A DNA stretch of 64,000 bases from Rossellomorea vietnamensis. GTDB taxonomy: Bacteria; Bacillota; Bacilli; Bacillales; Bacillaceae_B. Within the stretch, counting starts at the first letter, position 1, and each line of letters starts with the position of its first letter. Shown here piece after piece: positions 9,042 through 17,496 of this stretch. The position numbers and the translations under genes are program-made. The stretch spans positions 124,001 to 188,000 of the forward strand of contig NZ_LIXZ01000002.1 in the NCBI RefSeq assembly GCF_001305855.1, given 5' to 3'. The notes beneath the pieces are model-generated. The model did not search any database and was not told where the DNA came from. It worked only from the letters and a program-made list of their open reading frames with translations.

Positions 9042-9551
9042 TTACAATTTAAATGTTTGAGTCAATTCATCCAGCACAACATGATCGTGGGTCAGGAATG
9101 TGAATGTTATGTCTTGATCTTCAGTTTCTACTAATGCGTAGGTACGTTCACTTCTCCCCCGTGGCAGCAGGATGCTTCCGGGATTCAGGAATAATGTGCC
9201 GTTGATCATTTCTGCCGCCAGAGTGTGCGAATGACCAAAGAACACAAACTGCGCCCCTACCTCTTCTGCTCTGTATCGGAGTTTCATCAATGACATCTTG
9301 ATTCCATAATGATGCCCGTGAGTTACCATGATGGTTTGCCCGTCTACCTTCTCTACCAAATCGTCAGGCAATCGTGCATCCATGTCACAGTTACCCCGGA
9401 CAATCAGATAAGATGACAATGCAGGATCATCTGCACTCAACTCCGAGTCACCACAGTGGATCATGGCGTCTACACTGGACTTGTACTTCTCTGATAGATC
9501 CAGCAATTCATCTTTGGATCCATGACTGTCACTTACAACTAATAATTTCAT
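9042..9551 (-). CDS. ysnB: YfcE/MJ0936-family metallophosphodiesterase, YsnB
   Basis: A 169-residue calcineurin-like phosphoesterase. All metal-binding motifs of the fold are present: DSH (8-10), CGDSE (33-37), RGNCD (52-56), THGHHYG and GHSH. This points to a di-metal phosphodiesterase. Characterised relatives act on small phosphodiester substrates, but the natural substrate of the Bacillus protein is not known to me. Its stop lies close to, and its start 14 bases after, the dITP/XTP pyrophosphatase gene, as in the B. subtilis rph-ysnA-ysnB cluster, so it is likely the last gene of that operon. Confidence 0.88.
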   Translation of the reverse strand: MKLLVVSDSHGSKDELLDLSEKYKSSVDAMIHCGDSELSADDPALSSYLIVRGNCDMDARLPDDLVEKVDGQTIMVTHGHHYGIKMSLMKLRYRAEEVGAQFVFFGHSHTLAAEMINGTLFLNPGSILLPRGRSERTYALVETEDQDITFTFLTHDHVVLDELTQTFKL

Positions 9552-9564
9552 TCAGATTCACCCT

Positions 9565-10161
9565 TTAAACTAAGTCTGAAATCACATTTCCGAGCTTTTT
9601 TAGTGCGTTCCCGCGATGACTGATCTGACTCTTTTCATCTTGTGTTAATTCGGCCATGGTCTTCCCAAGGGAAGGCACGAAGAAAATCGGGTCGTAGCCA
9701 AACCCATTCGTCCCCCTCTTATCCCGCAGGATCATCCCTTCACACGTTCCTGTCACCGTTTTCGTTTCCATGTCAGGACCGGCAATGGCCAATACACAGT
9801 AAAAACGGGCCGTTCTGTCTGCTTCTTCCACTGACTCAAGCTCACCCAATGCCTTCTCCATGTTCGCTTCATCGCTCTTTTCTTCCCCGGCATAGCGGGC
9901 CGAATAGACGCCTGGACGACCTTCCAGGGCATCGATGGAGAGTCCCGAATCGTCAGCAATCACTAGTTCCCCTAATTCTTTGGCTACGGTTTCCGCTTTT
10001 AAAATCGCATTCTCTTCAAAGGTTTCGCCTGTTTCTTCCACATCCTCAATATGAGGAAGGTCTAGTAATGTTTGTACCTCATACCCGTATGGTGCAAACA
10101 TATGTTGGAATTCTTTTGCTTTTCCTCTGTTCTTTGTGGCTATGATCACTCGTTTTGTCAT
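9565..10161 (-). CDS. dITP/XTP pyrophosphatase, RdgB/HAM1 family
   Basis: A house-cleaning enzyme that hydrolyses non-canonical purine nucleotides (ITP, dITP, XTP) to monophosphates and pyrophosphate. The N-terminal substrate motif IIATKNRGKAKEF, the metal-binding VIADDSGLSIDALEGRPGVYSARYAG region and the C-terminal GTNGFGYDPIFF and SHRGNALKKL motifs are all present. The start MTKRVII (10159-10161) is preferred to an ATG at 10173, because the AAAGGG site abuts the upstream ATG with no spacer; the choice is not certain. It is the ysnA equivalent, between rph and ysnB. Confidence 0.93.
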   Translation of the reverse strand: MTKRVIIATKNRGKAKEFQHMFAPYGYEVQTLLDLPHIEDVEETGETFEENAILKAETVAKELGELVIADDSGLSIDALEGRPGVYSARYAGEEKSDEANMEKALGELESVEEADRTARFYCVLAIAGPDMETKTVTGTCEGMILRDKRGTNGFGYDPIFFVPSLGKTMAELTQDEKSQISHRGNALKKLGNVISDLV

Positions 10162-10177
10162 CGGCTCTCTCATCCCT

Positions 10178-10915
10178 TTATTGAAATCTTTTTACGATAT
10201 CACCTAATGATTGCTGCTGGATTTGGAATAATTCGCGAATCCCAACTTGTCCAAGCTTCAATAATTGATGTAATTGATCCATTGTAAATGTCGCTTCTTC
10301 ACCGGTTCCCTGAAGCTCTACAAATTCACCCTCACCCGTCATGATGATGTTCATATCCACCAATGCGCTGCTGTCTTCAATATAATTCAAATCAAGGACC
10401 GCTCCGTGTTCTTCTACAATCCCGACACTTGTCGCAGCAAGAAAGCTCTTGAGTGGGAATGAAGAAATCTTTTTACTATCCTGAAGCTTTGCGAGGGCGA
10501 TTGCCATGGCAACGAATGCCCCTGTGATGGAAGCCGTCCTTGTCCCGCCATCAGCTTGAATGACATCACAATCGATCCAGATCGTGCGCTCTCCCAAAGC
10601 ATCCAAGTCAACGACCGCTCTCAGGGCACGTCCAATCAAACGTTGAATTTCCATCGTTCTGCCGGATATTTTCCCCTTGGACGATTCACGGATATTTCTC
10701 GTTTCAGTCGCTCTCGGAAGCATGGAATATTCCGCCGTGATCCACCCTTTTCCACTGTTTCTCATAAATGGCGGAACCCGCTCCTCGATGCTGGCATTAC
10801 AAATGACCTTCGTTTCACCAACCGTTATCAATACTGAACCTTCCGGATGCTTGACGTAACCTGTCTCGATTTCAATATGACGCAGTTGATCCTTTTCTCT
10901 ACCGTCTGTTCTCAT
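10178..10915 (-). CDS. rph: Ribonuclease PH
   Basis: A 245-residue phosphorolytic 3'-5' exoribonuclease that trims tRNA 3' ends, forming a hexameric ring. Diagnostic segments include [12 protein letters not shown] at the N-terminus, [12 protein letters not shown], the [13 protein letters not shown] helix and the phosphate-binding loop in [16 protein letters not shown]. The length is typical. It begins 122 bases after gerM on the same strand. The pyrophosphatase gene follows with almost no gap, which suggests an rph-ysnA-ysnB transcript. Confidence 0.96.
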   Translation of the reverse strand: MRTDGREKDQLRHIEIETGYVKHPEGSVLITVGETKVICNASIEERVPPFMRNSGKGWITAEYSMLPRATETRNIRESSKGKISGRTMEIQRLIGRALRAVVDLDALGERTIWIDCDVIQADGGTRTASITGAFVAMAIALAKLQDSKKISSFPLKSFLAATSVGIVEEHGAVLDLNYIEDSSALVDMNIIMTGEGEFVELQGTGEEATFTMDQLHQLLKLGQVGIRELFQIQQQSLGDIVKRFQ

Positions 10916-10962
10916 ATAATTCCCTCCTGTTTGTTCGTACGTTATGTAAAAAGTGGCTTAAT

Positions 10963-10996
10963 CAAAAATAGAAGAGGCGGCAATCTGCCAACCTCT
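10963..10996 (-). terminator. Rho-independent terminator after gerM
   Basis: Minus-strand hairpin AGAGG...CCTCT (10973-10996) with an inner GGCA-GAT-TGCC stem, followed by TCTATTTTTG. Confidence 0.75.
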
Positions 10997-11037
10997 TTTC
11001 AAGTGTTTCTATTCATAGTATATCAAAAAAACGTGAT

Positions 11038-12114
11038 TTAAAAACTAATTGCGTTCACATTTTCTGGTCTTGTCACAGGTTCAGTCACCGTTTTCCCGTC
11101 TTTTGAGACGGTGGTCGCTTCACCATTTACGAGTACGGAGACCCCTTTGATCCCTTTTTGCTCTGTTAAAGAAAGGACGAGAGAATTCAGCATATGCTCA
11201 GAAACCATCTTTTCTTCCAGGCTTCCATACACCGCTTCATTGAAGTTCAGTGTGACGGTTCCATCCTCAAGCTTCGGATCATCCAACAGCTTCGCCCCCG
11301 TAAAGTCGCTTGCCAGGGAAGAAGAATAACCCGGTCCTTCGATCAACTCATTCACCACTGCCTTGACTTCATCTACGGACTTGGAACTGACGCGTTTTGT
11401 GACAGGAACATAATAGGTTTTATCATCTGATTGCGATACATAATACACCGTAAGCGGTTTTGTGCTCGTCGGATCCACAACGCCTGAAGTATCCACATTG
11501 ATCCCGACTTTTCTTGTTAATCCATTTTCGTCGATCGGCGTACCGTTCACCGGCATCTCCGTCAGAGGATATCCGTTGACACGAAGTTCGACTTTTTCAA
11601 CCGAATCAAACTGGGTCAAGGTCCATGTCACGGACTGCAGGATTTTCTGTTCATCTTCAGGCTGATAGTTATTGAATTCCGGAGAAAAATCGGCAATCGC
11701 CTTTCCGTCTTTAATATCAACCGTCACTTGCGTATCTGCCGGCAATACTGCCCTGAATCCGTTCGGCAGGATGTTTTCTACCGGACCATTCTTCACCAGG
11801 TATTCAATTGCCTGTTTGGCCACGCTTTCCTGATTTGGAAGAGGGATGGACTGGGATACGACGTAGCCGTTTTTATCAATTAAATACAATTCCGTCATGA
11901 CGGTTTCAGCACCTGCTTCTTCTTTGCTCACCTTTTTCTCTGAATCCTCACCCTTAGCTGTATCGACTTTCTCCCCTTCTTTTAAGTAGGATAAGTCTTG
12001 AGGAGGATCGATCTTCTCCTTGTCATCACCGAAACTGAGTAATCCACAACCGGAAAGATATACAGAAGAAGCTAAAACCGTTACAGCAATTGACACCTTC
12101 GCTTTTTTTGCCAT
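11038..12114 (-). CDS. gerM: Germination/sporulation lipoprotein GerM
   Basis: A 358-residue lipoprotein with signal peptide and lipobox LSGC (lipidated Cys23). It contains two GerMN domains, roughly residues 75-190 (ELYLIDKNGYVV through KVELRVNGYPL) and 215-335 (VYYVSQSDDKTYYVPV through GVSVLVNGEATTV). In B. subtilis GerM is made in the mother cell and supports sporulation and germination, contributing to the ring-like A-Q complex across the intermembrane space (known of the family). An acidic, charged linker follows the lipidation site. It lies between racE and rph, as in B. subtilis. Confidence 0.94.
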   Translation of the reverse strand: MAKKAKVSIAVTVLASSVYLSGCGLLSFGDDKEKIDPPQDLSYLKEGEKVDTAKGEDSEKKVSKEEAGAETVMTELYLIDKNGYVVSQSIPLPNQESVAKQAIEYLVKNGPVENILPNGFRAVLPADTQVTVDIKDGKAIADFSPEFNNYQPEDEQKILQSVTWTLTQFDSVEKVELRVNGYPLTEMPVNGTPIDENGLTRKVGINVDTSGVVDPTSTKPLTVYYVSQSDDKTYYVPVTKRVSSKSVDEVKAVVNELIEGPGYSSSLASDFTGAKLLDDPKLEDGTVTLNFNEAVYGSLEEKMVSEHMLNSLVLSLTEQKGIKGVSVLVNGEATTVSKDGKTVTEPVTRPENVNAISF

Positions 12115-12206
12115 TGGGAAACCTCCTAAAAGACAGTTTGTACTAACATATATACGAGCCCCTTCCGAAAAATAGACCGAAACTTTTTACAAGAAGGACA
12201 ACAATA

Positions 12207-12251
12207 TAAAAAAACCACCCGACTACAAGATCCTACTCTTGTAATCGGATG
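12207..12251 (-). terminator. racE terminator whose left arm is the end of the coding region
   Basis: Minus-strand hairpin AACCATCCGATTACAAGA...TCTTGTAGTCGGGTGGTT with TTTTTTT. The last codons of racE form the 5' arm, and the TAG stop lies in the loop region. Confidence 0.9.
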
Positions 12252-13033
12252 GTTTCTGCTTTTACTTCCCCGAGGTTCAGCCAATCGGAGGCGATCTCAG
12301 AAAAAATCGCCGAAGAACCCGTATTGAAAAAGCGGTGTTCCGGCTGAAGGACTCCCCTGTACAGGAGGTTGTAATAATCAAGGATCGTACTGACTTCCCG
12401 GGCGGTTTCGTCCCCGGAGCTTATGACACTGATCTCCGGGCCCATATACGCCTGAATCTTCGGCTGCAGCAATGGGTAATGGGTACAACCCAGGATCAAC
12501 GTATCGATTCCGGTCTCTTTAAGGGGATGAAGTGTCTCTCTTACAATATCAGTCGCCATGGAACTGTCGTACTCCCCACTTTCCACTAACGGAACAAACT
12601 TCGGGCAGGCGAGTGACGTGACGTCCAGGCTTCCGTGCAGGGAGTGAAGGGCATCTACATAGGCGCCGCTATTGATCGTCCCCACGGTTCCAAGGACACC
12701 GATTCTCTTATTATGGGTATGCTTGATCGCAGCACGGGCTCCAGGATGAATGACCCCTATCACCGGGATATCCAGGTGTGTCTGAATTTCATCCAGTACT
12801 ACCGCAGTGGCTGTATTGCAGGCAATGATCAGCATTTTAATATCATATTGCATGAGATATTGAGTCATTTCCCACGTGAACGCTTTTACTTCTTGAGCTG
12901 ATCTGGGTCCGTAGGGACAACGGGCTGTATCACCTAAATAATAGATGGTCTCTTTCGGCAGCTGACGCATCACTTCTCTCGCGACGGTGAGCCCCCCTAC
13001 CCCAGAATCAATGATGCCGATAGGTTGAATCAC
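12233..13033 (-). CDS. racE: Glutamate racemase
   Basis: A 266-residue cofactor-independent racemase that makes D-glutamate for peptidoglycan. The two catalytic cysteines are in ACNTAT (C72) and GCTHYPLL (C183), with [11 protein letters not shown] (D9, S10) at the N-terminus. The start is GTG at 13031-13033 with GAGGGAAT upstream. The MarR-family gene ends 10 bases before it, so both may be co-transcribed. The terminator overlaps the stop codon. Confidence 0.96.
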   Translation of the reverse strand: MIQPIGIIDSGVGGLTVAREVMRQLPKETIYYLGDTARCPYGPRSAQEVKAFTWEMTQYLMQYDIKMLIIACNTATAVVLDEIQTHLDIPVIGVIHPGARAAIKHTHNKRIGVLGTVGTINSGAYVDALHSLHGSLDVTSLACPKFVPLVESGEYDSSMATDIVRETLHPLKETGIDTLILGCTHYPLLQPKIQAYMGPEISVISSGDETAREVSTILDYYNLLYRGVLQPEHRFFNTGSSAIFSEIASDWLNLGEVKAETIRLQE

Positions 13034-13042
13034 ATTATTCCC

Positions 13043-13501
13043 TCATTCTGGTTTGATTTCTTGATGAAGTTTTGCTAAATGATCTTTTAATAATAACACT
13101 TCCTGAAAAGAGAAATCCGTTAAGGCACTCTGTAAATAATTCTGCCTTTTCTTGATCACTTCTTCAATAATTCTTTCGCCCTCTTTTAACATATGAATGC
13201 GCACGACTCGACGATCATTCTCATCCTTGACCCGCTCGACCAATTGGTTTTTTTCCATACGATCAACAAGATCCGTCGTCGTACTGCATGCAAGGTACAT
13301 TTTATTCGAAAGATCTCCAATTGTCATATCCCCATACTCGAATAACCATTGCAGCGCGATGAACTGTGGAGGCGTGATCGTATACTGACTTAATATCTCT
13401 CTTCCCTTTTGCTTAATGATCGATGATATGTATCGCAGGTCTTTCTCGATATCTGCCACAACTTGTATATCTTCAATGGATTGCTCTTTAGAATTCGTCA
13501 T
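13043..13501 (-). CDS. ysmB: MarR-family transcriptional regulator, YsmB-like
   Basis: A 152-residue winged-helix regulator with the MarR signature: helix-turn-helix TIGDLSNKMYLACSTTTDLVDRMEKNQLVERVKDENDRRVVRIHML at about residues 60-105, followed by the DxRxxxI wing. The N- and C-terminal helices would form the dimer interface. The ligand is unknown. Its place directly upstream of racE matches B. subtilis ysmB. It may affect racE through shared transcription, but no operator is obvious. Confidence 0.85.
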   Translation of the reverse strand: MTNSKEQSIEDIQVVADIEKDLRYISSIIKQKGREILSQYTITPPQFIALQWLFEYGDMTIGDLSNKMYLACSTTTDLVDRMEKNQLVERVKDENDRRVVRIHMLKEGERIIEEVIKKRQNYLQSALTDFSFQEVLLLKDHLAKLHQEIKPE

Positions 13502-13680
13502 TATTTCTCTCCTTTTACATTCAGAAACCGGACATTTACTCCTTATGAAAAACCGGAACGCTTAAGCCTTCCCGTTTTAGCTTCTTATATCCATTATTGG
13601 TCAAGCCTATATTCCCCTTACTAGCATTTTCGCCTTTTTCGCGGAAAAATTCAAGACAAGTTCTCAAAAGGGAACAGAAC

Positions 13681-13762
13681 TAAAAGAGACTGACTCTCAT
13701 TCAAACATTAATAGGCATCATGTTTAGAAACCCGTTAATTGTTCTGCATCAGAATCAGTCCC
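13681..13762 (-). terminator. Long stem-loop terminator after gerE (GACTGACT family, copy A)
   Basis: The outer 12-bp stem GAGACTGACTCT (13686-13697) pairs with AGAATCAGTCCC (13751-13762) using two G-U pairs. On the minus strand CTTTTAG follows. The roughly 53-base interior also folds partly. It closely resembles the element at 43951-44030. Confidence 0.7.
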
Positions 13763-13768
13763 TTACAT

Positions 13769-13993
13769 TTAAAGCTTGAGTTCCCCCATGCGAAGAAGCT
13801 CTACAACAGCTTGAGATCGCCCCTTCACTCCAAGCTTTTGCATGGCGTTGGAAATATGATTTCGAACTGTTTTCTCGCTAATAAATAGATCACTAGCAAT
13901 TTCTTTAGTTGTTTTGTCTTGAACCAACAGTTCGAATACTTCTTTTTCTCTTTTGGTGAGCAACGGTTTGTGTGTAAAATCATTGTCCTTCAA
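13769..13993 (-). CDS. gerE: Spore coat gene regulator GerE
   Basis: A 74-residue LuxR-type helix-turn-helix protein with no receiver domain, the diagnostic form of GerE. The recognition region LTKREKEVFELLV followed by TTKEIASDLFISEKTVRNHI is complete. In spore formers it acts late in the mother cell on sigma-K-dependent coat genes, as activator or repressor. The length matches B. subtilis GerE (74 residues). It stands alone between a MarR gene and a thioesterase gene and ends in a long stem-loop terminator. Confidence 0.97.
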   Translation of the reverse strand: MKDNDFTHKPLLTKREKEVFELLVQDKTTKEIASDLFISEKTVRNHISNAMQKLGVKGRSQAVVELLRMGELKL

Positions 13994-14138
13994 TTATGGT
14001 AACCCTCCTTGCCTTCGCCAGCTTTAAACCGCGGGGATGGGTATTGTTGGTCGTCAAAATATCATATGTGAAGGTACGGTTTAGAGTGACATAGAGAAGG
14101 AAGTTAAGTGAAAAATAGGCAGCGGTTTCTTTCACAAC

Positions 14139-14609
14139 CTAAACCGGGCTCTGGACCACCTTATTGCTATGGAGCTTTTCCTTCATTTCTTCCGTCCAAG
14201 GGACACCTTTTCCAGTTTCCTTCGAAATTTGTACCATGGTTCCTCTGCCCGTAAAGCAAACCTGTTCTTCTTCATTCAGACCCATGTAATGTAAATCCAC
14301 TGAAGAGCGACCAACACGATCTGCCATCACATATACCTTCAACGTTTCGTCGAAGAATACTTGTTTTACAAAATCACATTGCAAATCTGCCACGACAGGA
14401 ATCGTATCGTGCTCCGGTTTAACCCAGTTCTGCATAAATCCAATGTGTTTTAAATATTCGATCCTGGCTTCTTCAAAATACGTAAATGGAACGGTGTTAT
14501 TCATATGTCCAAACATATCAGTCTCAGAAAACCGGACCTTTATATGGATAGAAAATGTAAATTCTTTTTGCCATGTTTCTATATCTTTAATGTATGTAAA
14601 ATGTTTCAA
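14139..14609 (-). CDS. ysmA: Hot-dog-fold acyl-CoA thioesterase, YsmA-like
   Basis: A 156-residue 4-hydroxybenzoyl-CoA-thioesterase/YbgC-like protein. The family signature VRFSETDMFGHMNNTVPFTYFEEARIEYL is present (residues 26-54), with the catalytic-type aspartate and the H-M-N-N segment. It probably hydrolyses acyl-CoA thioesters; the chain length preferred is unknown. Translation starts at TTG (14607-14609) behind GGAGGAG. A 22-bp perfect palindrome of FadR-operator type sits between the -10 box and the start, suggesting control by fatty acyl-CoA (inference). The gene position follows gerE, as in B. subtilis. Confidence 0.88.
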   Translation of the reverse strand: MKHFTYIKDIETWQKEFTFSIHIKVRFSETDMFGHMNNTVPFTYFEEARIEYLKHIGFMQNWVKPEHDTIPVVADLQCDFVKQVFFDETLKVYVMADRVGRSSVDLHYMGLNEEEQVCFTGRGTMVQISKETGKGVPWTEEMKEKLHSNKVVQSPV

Positions 14610-14646
14610 ATTGGCTCCTCCTTTTAGTAAACAGTATTGAAAACGA

Positions 14647-14674
14647 AAAATGAATGATCATTCATTTTATTATA
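14647..14674 (-). promoter_or_regulatory. -10 box and FadR-type palindromic operator of the thioesterase gene
   Basis: TATAAT lies at 14669-14674 on the minus strand. Immediately downstream is a perfect 22-bp palindrome (14647-14668) with core TGAATGATCATTCA. This is close to the Bacillus FadR (YsiA) box TGAATGA-N4-TCATTCA but lacks the four central bases. A binding protein here would cover the transcription start. Confidence 0.6.
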
Positions 14675-14704
14675 CCCTTTTTCTGAAAAATATGAAACCT
14701 ATAA

Positions 14705-14739
14705 TCAAAAAAGGAGCCGGCAAGAAAAAAACGGCTCCT
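14705..14739 (-). terminator. Rho-independent terminator after the 5'-nucleotidase gene
   Basis: Stem AGGAGCCG with CGGCTCCT (14712-14719, 14732-14739), followed by TTTTTGATT on the minus strand. Confidence 0.85.
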
Positions 14740-14745
14740 CCCTTC

Positions 14746-16341
14746 CTATTCTTTTCGTTCCAGAATCCTTCCTTCCACTTGCGGGGAAACGGGGGAATGG
14801 GTGGTGAGATACTCACTCATCACTTCATATAAATTGAGGTGCAGCTCGGATATCCTGCCCTTTTCCTTCGCTTGTTTCAATACGGAATAACCATCCCCTC
14901 CACCTGCAAGGAATGCGTTGACGGCCACCCGGTACATCTTGGAACGGTCAAGAGAAGCCCCTTGTATTTCCACTTCCATTATTCTGTCACCAATAGGCTT
15001 AGAGGGATCAAAGTGAAATGTCATGCCCGATACTTGAAGGAACTTACCTGCTTCCCCGTCCAGATCCGACACACTACGTTCCAATGCGAGAAGGATCTCC
15101 TCCCCTGTCAGATTCAAGGTGACAAGGGTATTCCCAAAGGGCAGCACCTCCAACACTTCCCCCATGGTAATGTTCCCTGCCCCGATGGAACTCCTGATGC
15201 CTCCACCATTTTGAAATGCAATATCAGTCGGGGCATATTGATTTGCTTTTTCCAGCATGGCATCTGTAATAAGGTTGCCTAGATTAGTCTCTTTTGTCCG
15301 AACGTCCCGACGATTTCCATTCAATGAAATGTTGGTTGCACCAACATTCATTTCCTTTACCTTTTCAATGGGCTTGCGCAATTGCTCCAATCTCTTTTCT
15401 GCTAAAAGGTCAGGAAGATACACGTCATTCCCTTTTTGATCTTTGGCCAACACATTCAGCAGCTCACCATCCCACTCAGTCAATATGCCTCTTTCGGTAA
15501 ATACAGCCGTTAATTTGCCAAGTGACTTCCCATACTCATCTGCCTGTACGATCAGAGTCGGTTCTGATTTCAAATGGTACACGAGCGGGGTTTCCAGTCT
15601 TGTATGGGAATGGCCGCCGACTATGATGTCGATTCCTTTCACTTTTTGAGCCAGCACTTTGTCTTGTCGCACTCCCAGATGAGACAGCAGGATGATGTGG
15701 TTCACGCCCCGCTCTTGAAGTTTTGCAACCTCCTCAACCGCTTTCTTTTCGGCATCCCGAAAGACTATTTCCTTATCTGGAGCAGAAAGAAAAGCCGTAT
15801 CCTCAGTTGTGAGTCCGATGATTCCAACCTTGACTCCCTTGACTGTTAAAATGATGGAAGGGTAGATATTTCCACTTTGTGGATGTTCCGGAATCCAGCT
15901 TTGCATTAAAGGAGCAAGAGATGGATCAAGACGGACATCCACATTGCCGCTCACCACTGGAAAGGAAAGTACCCTAATAAAGTTCGCAAGCACCTCACTC
16001 CCCTTATCAAATTCATGATTACCCAACGTCATGGCGTCATAGCCAATCTCATTCATGAATTCAGCATCGGCCTGTCCAAGATACTCATTAAAAAACAACG
16101 TACCCGAAAACACATCCCCCGCATCCAGCAAAAGAGCTTCCCCATCCTTTTTAAATTCTTCTTTAATCGCAGTGTGTAAATACGGAACGGTCTCCAAATG
16201 GGAATGAACATCATTCGTATGCAGAAGCGTCAGACGCAAAGGTTCCACCTTCTCCTTTGCCTCAGCTTCTTCCAAAACAATGACGGGCAGTGTAAATAAT
16301 AAAATCACTATAATAAATCCAGTCCACTTCAACCTCATCAC
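14746..16341 (-). CDS. yunD: Secreted 5'-nucleotidase/2',3'-cyclic phosphodiesterase family enzyme, YunD-like
   Basis: A 531-residue UshA-family metallophosphoesterase. The N-terminal signal peptide is hydrophobic with VLEEAEAKEK following. The catalytic domain has LLHTNDVHSH (about 39-48), LLDAGDVFSG, TLGNHEFDKG and VGGHSHTRLE. The C-terminal 5'-nucleotidase domain shows AFQNGGGIRSSI and the substrate-stacking region near LAGGGDGYSVLK. It probably acts outside the membrane on nucleotides or related phosphoesters. In B. subtilis yunD lies elsewhere, so its place between the thioesterase gene and sdhB is a local rearrangement (from memory). It is followed by its own terminator. Confidence 0.88.
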   Translation of the reverse strand: MMRLKWTGFIIVILLFTLPVIVLEEAEAKEKVEPLRLTLLHTNDVHSHLETVPYLHTAIKEEFKKDGEALLLDAGDVFSGTLFFNEYLGQADAEFMNEIGYDAMTLGNHEFDKGSEVLANFIRVLSFPVVSGNVDVRLDPSLAPLMQSWIPEHPQSGNIYPSIILTVKGVKVGIIGLTTEDTAFLSAPDKEIVFRDAEKKAVEEVAKLQERGVNHIILLSHLGVRQDKVLAQKVKGIDIIVGGHSHTRLETPLVYHLKSEPTLIVQADEYGKSLGKLTAVFTERGILTEWDGELLNVLAKDQKGNDVYLPDLLAEKRLEQLRKPIEKVKEMNVGATNISLNGNRRDVRTKETNLGNLITDAMLEKANQYAPTDIAFQNGGGIRSSIGAGNITMGEVLEVLPFGNTLVTLNLTGEEILLALERSVSDLDGEAGKFLQVSGMTFHFDPSKPIGDRIMEVEIQGASLDRSKMYRVAVNAFLAGGGDGYSVLKQAKEKGRISELHLNLYEVMSEYLTTHSPVSPQVEGRILERKE

Positions 16342-16510
16342 TCCAGTTTCTTATAGAACCATATATGAGTCTACTATGTACAAAAGCCTATTTTTTTATG
16401 AAACTGACCTTGTAAGCTTTGTTGTTTTAAATGAAAGTGCTGGTTGATTTTCACTATGTATAAGTCACTTGAACCCTTACAAACAGAAAAGATGAAGAAG
16501 CACAGAGTGG

Positions 16511-16627
16511 ATTGAAGCGGAAGGCATTTGACTCCTGCGGGAAATAGAGGAAAGGTCGAGACCCCGCAGGGCAACGCCCGAGGAGGCTCGACTTCCTCCC
16601 CGAGGAAAGCAAATGCTTGGAGCGAAA
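16511..16627. repeat. Palindromic Bacillaceae-type dispersed repeat, copy 2 (inverted)
   Basis: The core ACCCCGCAGGGCAACGCCCG and AGGAGGCTCGAC is the reverse complement of copy 1 at 3222-3354, with the same arm layout (AGCGGAAGGCATTTG near the left edge, CAAATGCTTGGAGCG at the right). A short piece TGCTGGTTGATTTT at 16439-16452, like the left edge of copy 1, lies 60 bases away and may be a remnant. It fills most of the 384-bp gap between the 5'-nucleotidase gene and sdhB. Confidence 0.8.
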
Positions 16628-16682
16628 AGGAACGGTCTATTATTCAAACGACCTTTCATCAAATAGACCTTTTGTGGAAAAC

Positions 16683-16713
16683 AAAAAGCACTCCCCCGAA
16701 GGAAAGTGCTTTT
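16683..16713 (-). terminator. Rho-independent terminator after sdhB
   Basis: Stem AAAGCACT with AGTGCTTT and inner CC/GG pairs around TTCG. TTTTTGTTT follows on the minus strand. Confidence 0.88.
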
Positions 16714-16725
16714 CATTAGAAAGTA

Positions 16726-17496
16726 TCAATCAACCATATGGTCGCTTCCGAAGAAGTTCTTGAACATCTGGAACGTGGTTTCACGGTTTAGTGCCGCAAT
16801 CGAAGTTGTCAAAGGAATTCCTTTTGGACAAGATTGAACACAGTTTTGTGAGTTCCCACAGTTGGCAAGTCCACCGTCGCCCATGATTGACTCTAGGCGC
16901 TCATCCTGATTCATGGCACCAGTTGGATGCGCATTGAACAAGCGTACTTGAGATAATGGTGCCGGCCCGATGAAGTCAGACTTACTGTTTACGTTCGGAC
17001 ATGCTTCCAGACATACACCACATGTCATACATTTCGATAATTCATATGCCCACTGACGTTTTTTCTCAGGCATACGCGGTCCAGGACCGAGGTCATATGT
17101 TCCATCAATCGGGATCCATGCTTTCACTTTTTTCAAGCTGTCAAACATGCGGCTGCGGTCTACCTGCAGGTCACGGACAACCGGGAAAGTTCGCATAGGC
17201 TCAAGACGGATCGGCTGTTCCAATTGATCGACCAAAGCTGTACAAGACTGTCTCGGTTTTCCGTTGATCACCATAGAACATGCTCCACACACTTCTTCCA
17301 GACAATTCATATCCCAGTTGATCGGAGTGGTGTGTTCCCCTTTTGCATTGACCGGATTACGACGGATTTCCATCAAGGCGGAAATGACGTTCATATTCGG
17401 TCTGTAATCAAGTTCGAACTCTTCTTGGAAAGGGGCAGTTTCCGGACTTTCTTGACGAGTAATGATAAAACGGACTTTTTTATTTTCACTCATCAT
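16726..17496 (-). CDS. sdhB: Succinate dehydrogenase iron-sulfur subunit
   Basis: A 256-residue electron-transfer subunit of complex II, linking FAD in SdhA to haem in SdhC. The [2Fe-2S] ligands are C65, C70, C73 and C85 (NCLEEVCGACSMV...SC). The [4Fe-4S] motif CMTCGVCLEACP gives C156, C159, C162 and C166. The third cluster uses C213, C219 and C223. The start ATG at 17494-17496 overlaps the sdhA stop (ATGA) and has AAGGGGG upstream inside sdhA, so it is translationally coupled. It is the last gene of sdhCAB. Confidence 0.97.
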   Translation of the reverse strand: MMSENKKVRFIITRQESPETAPFQEEFELDYRPNMNVISALMEIRRNPVNAKGEHTTPINWDMNCLEEVCGACSMVINGKPRQSCTALVDQLEQPIRLEPMRTFPVVRDLQVDRSRMFDSLKKVKAWIPIDGTYDLGPGPRMPEKKRQWAYELSKCMTCGVCLEACPNVNSKSDFIGPAPLSQVRLFNAHPTGAMNQDERLESIMGDGGLANCGNSQNCVQSCPKGIPLTTSIAALNRETTFQMFKNFFGSDHMVD

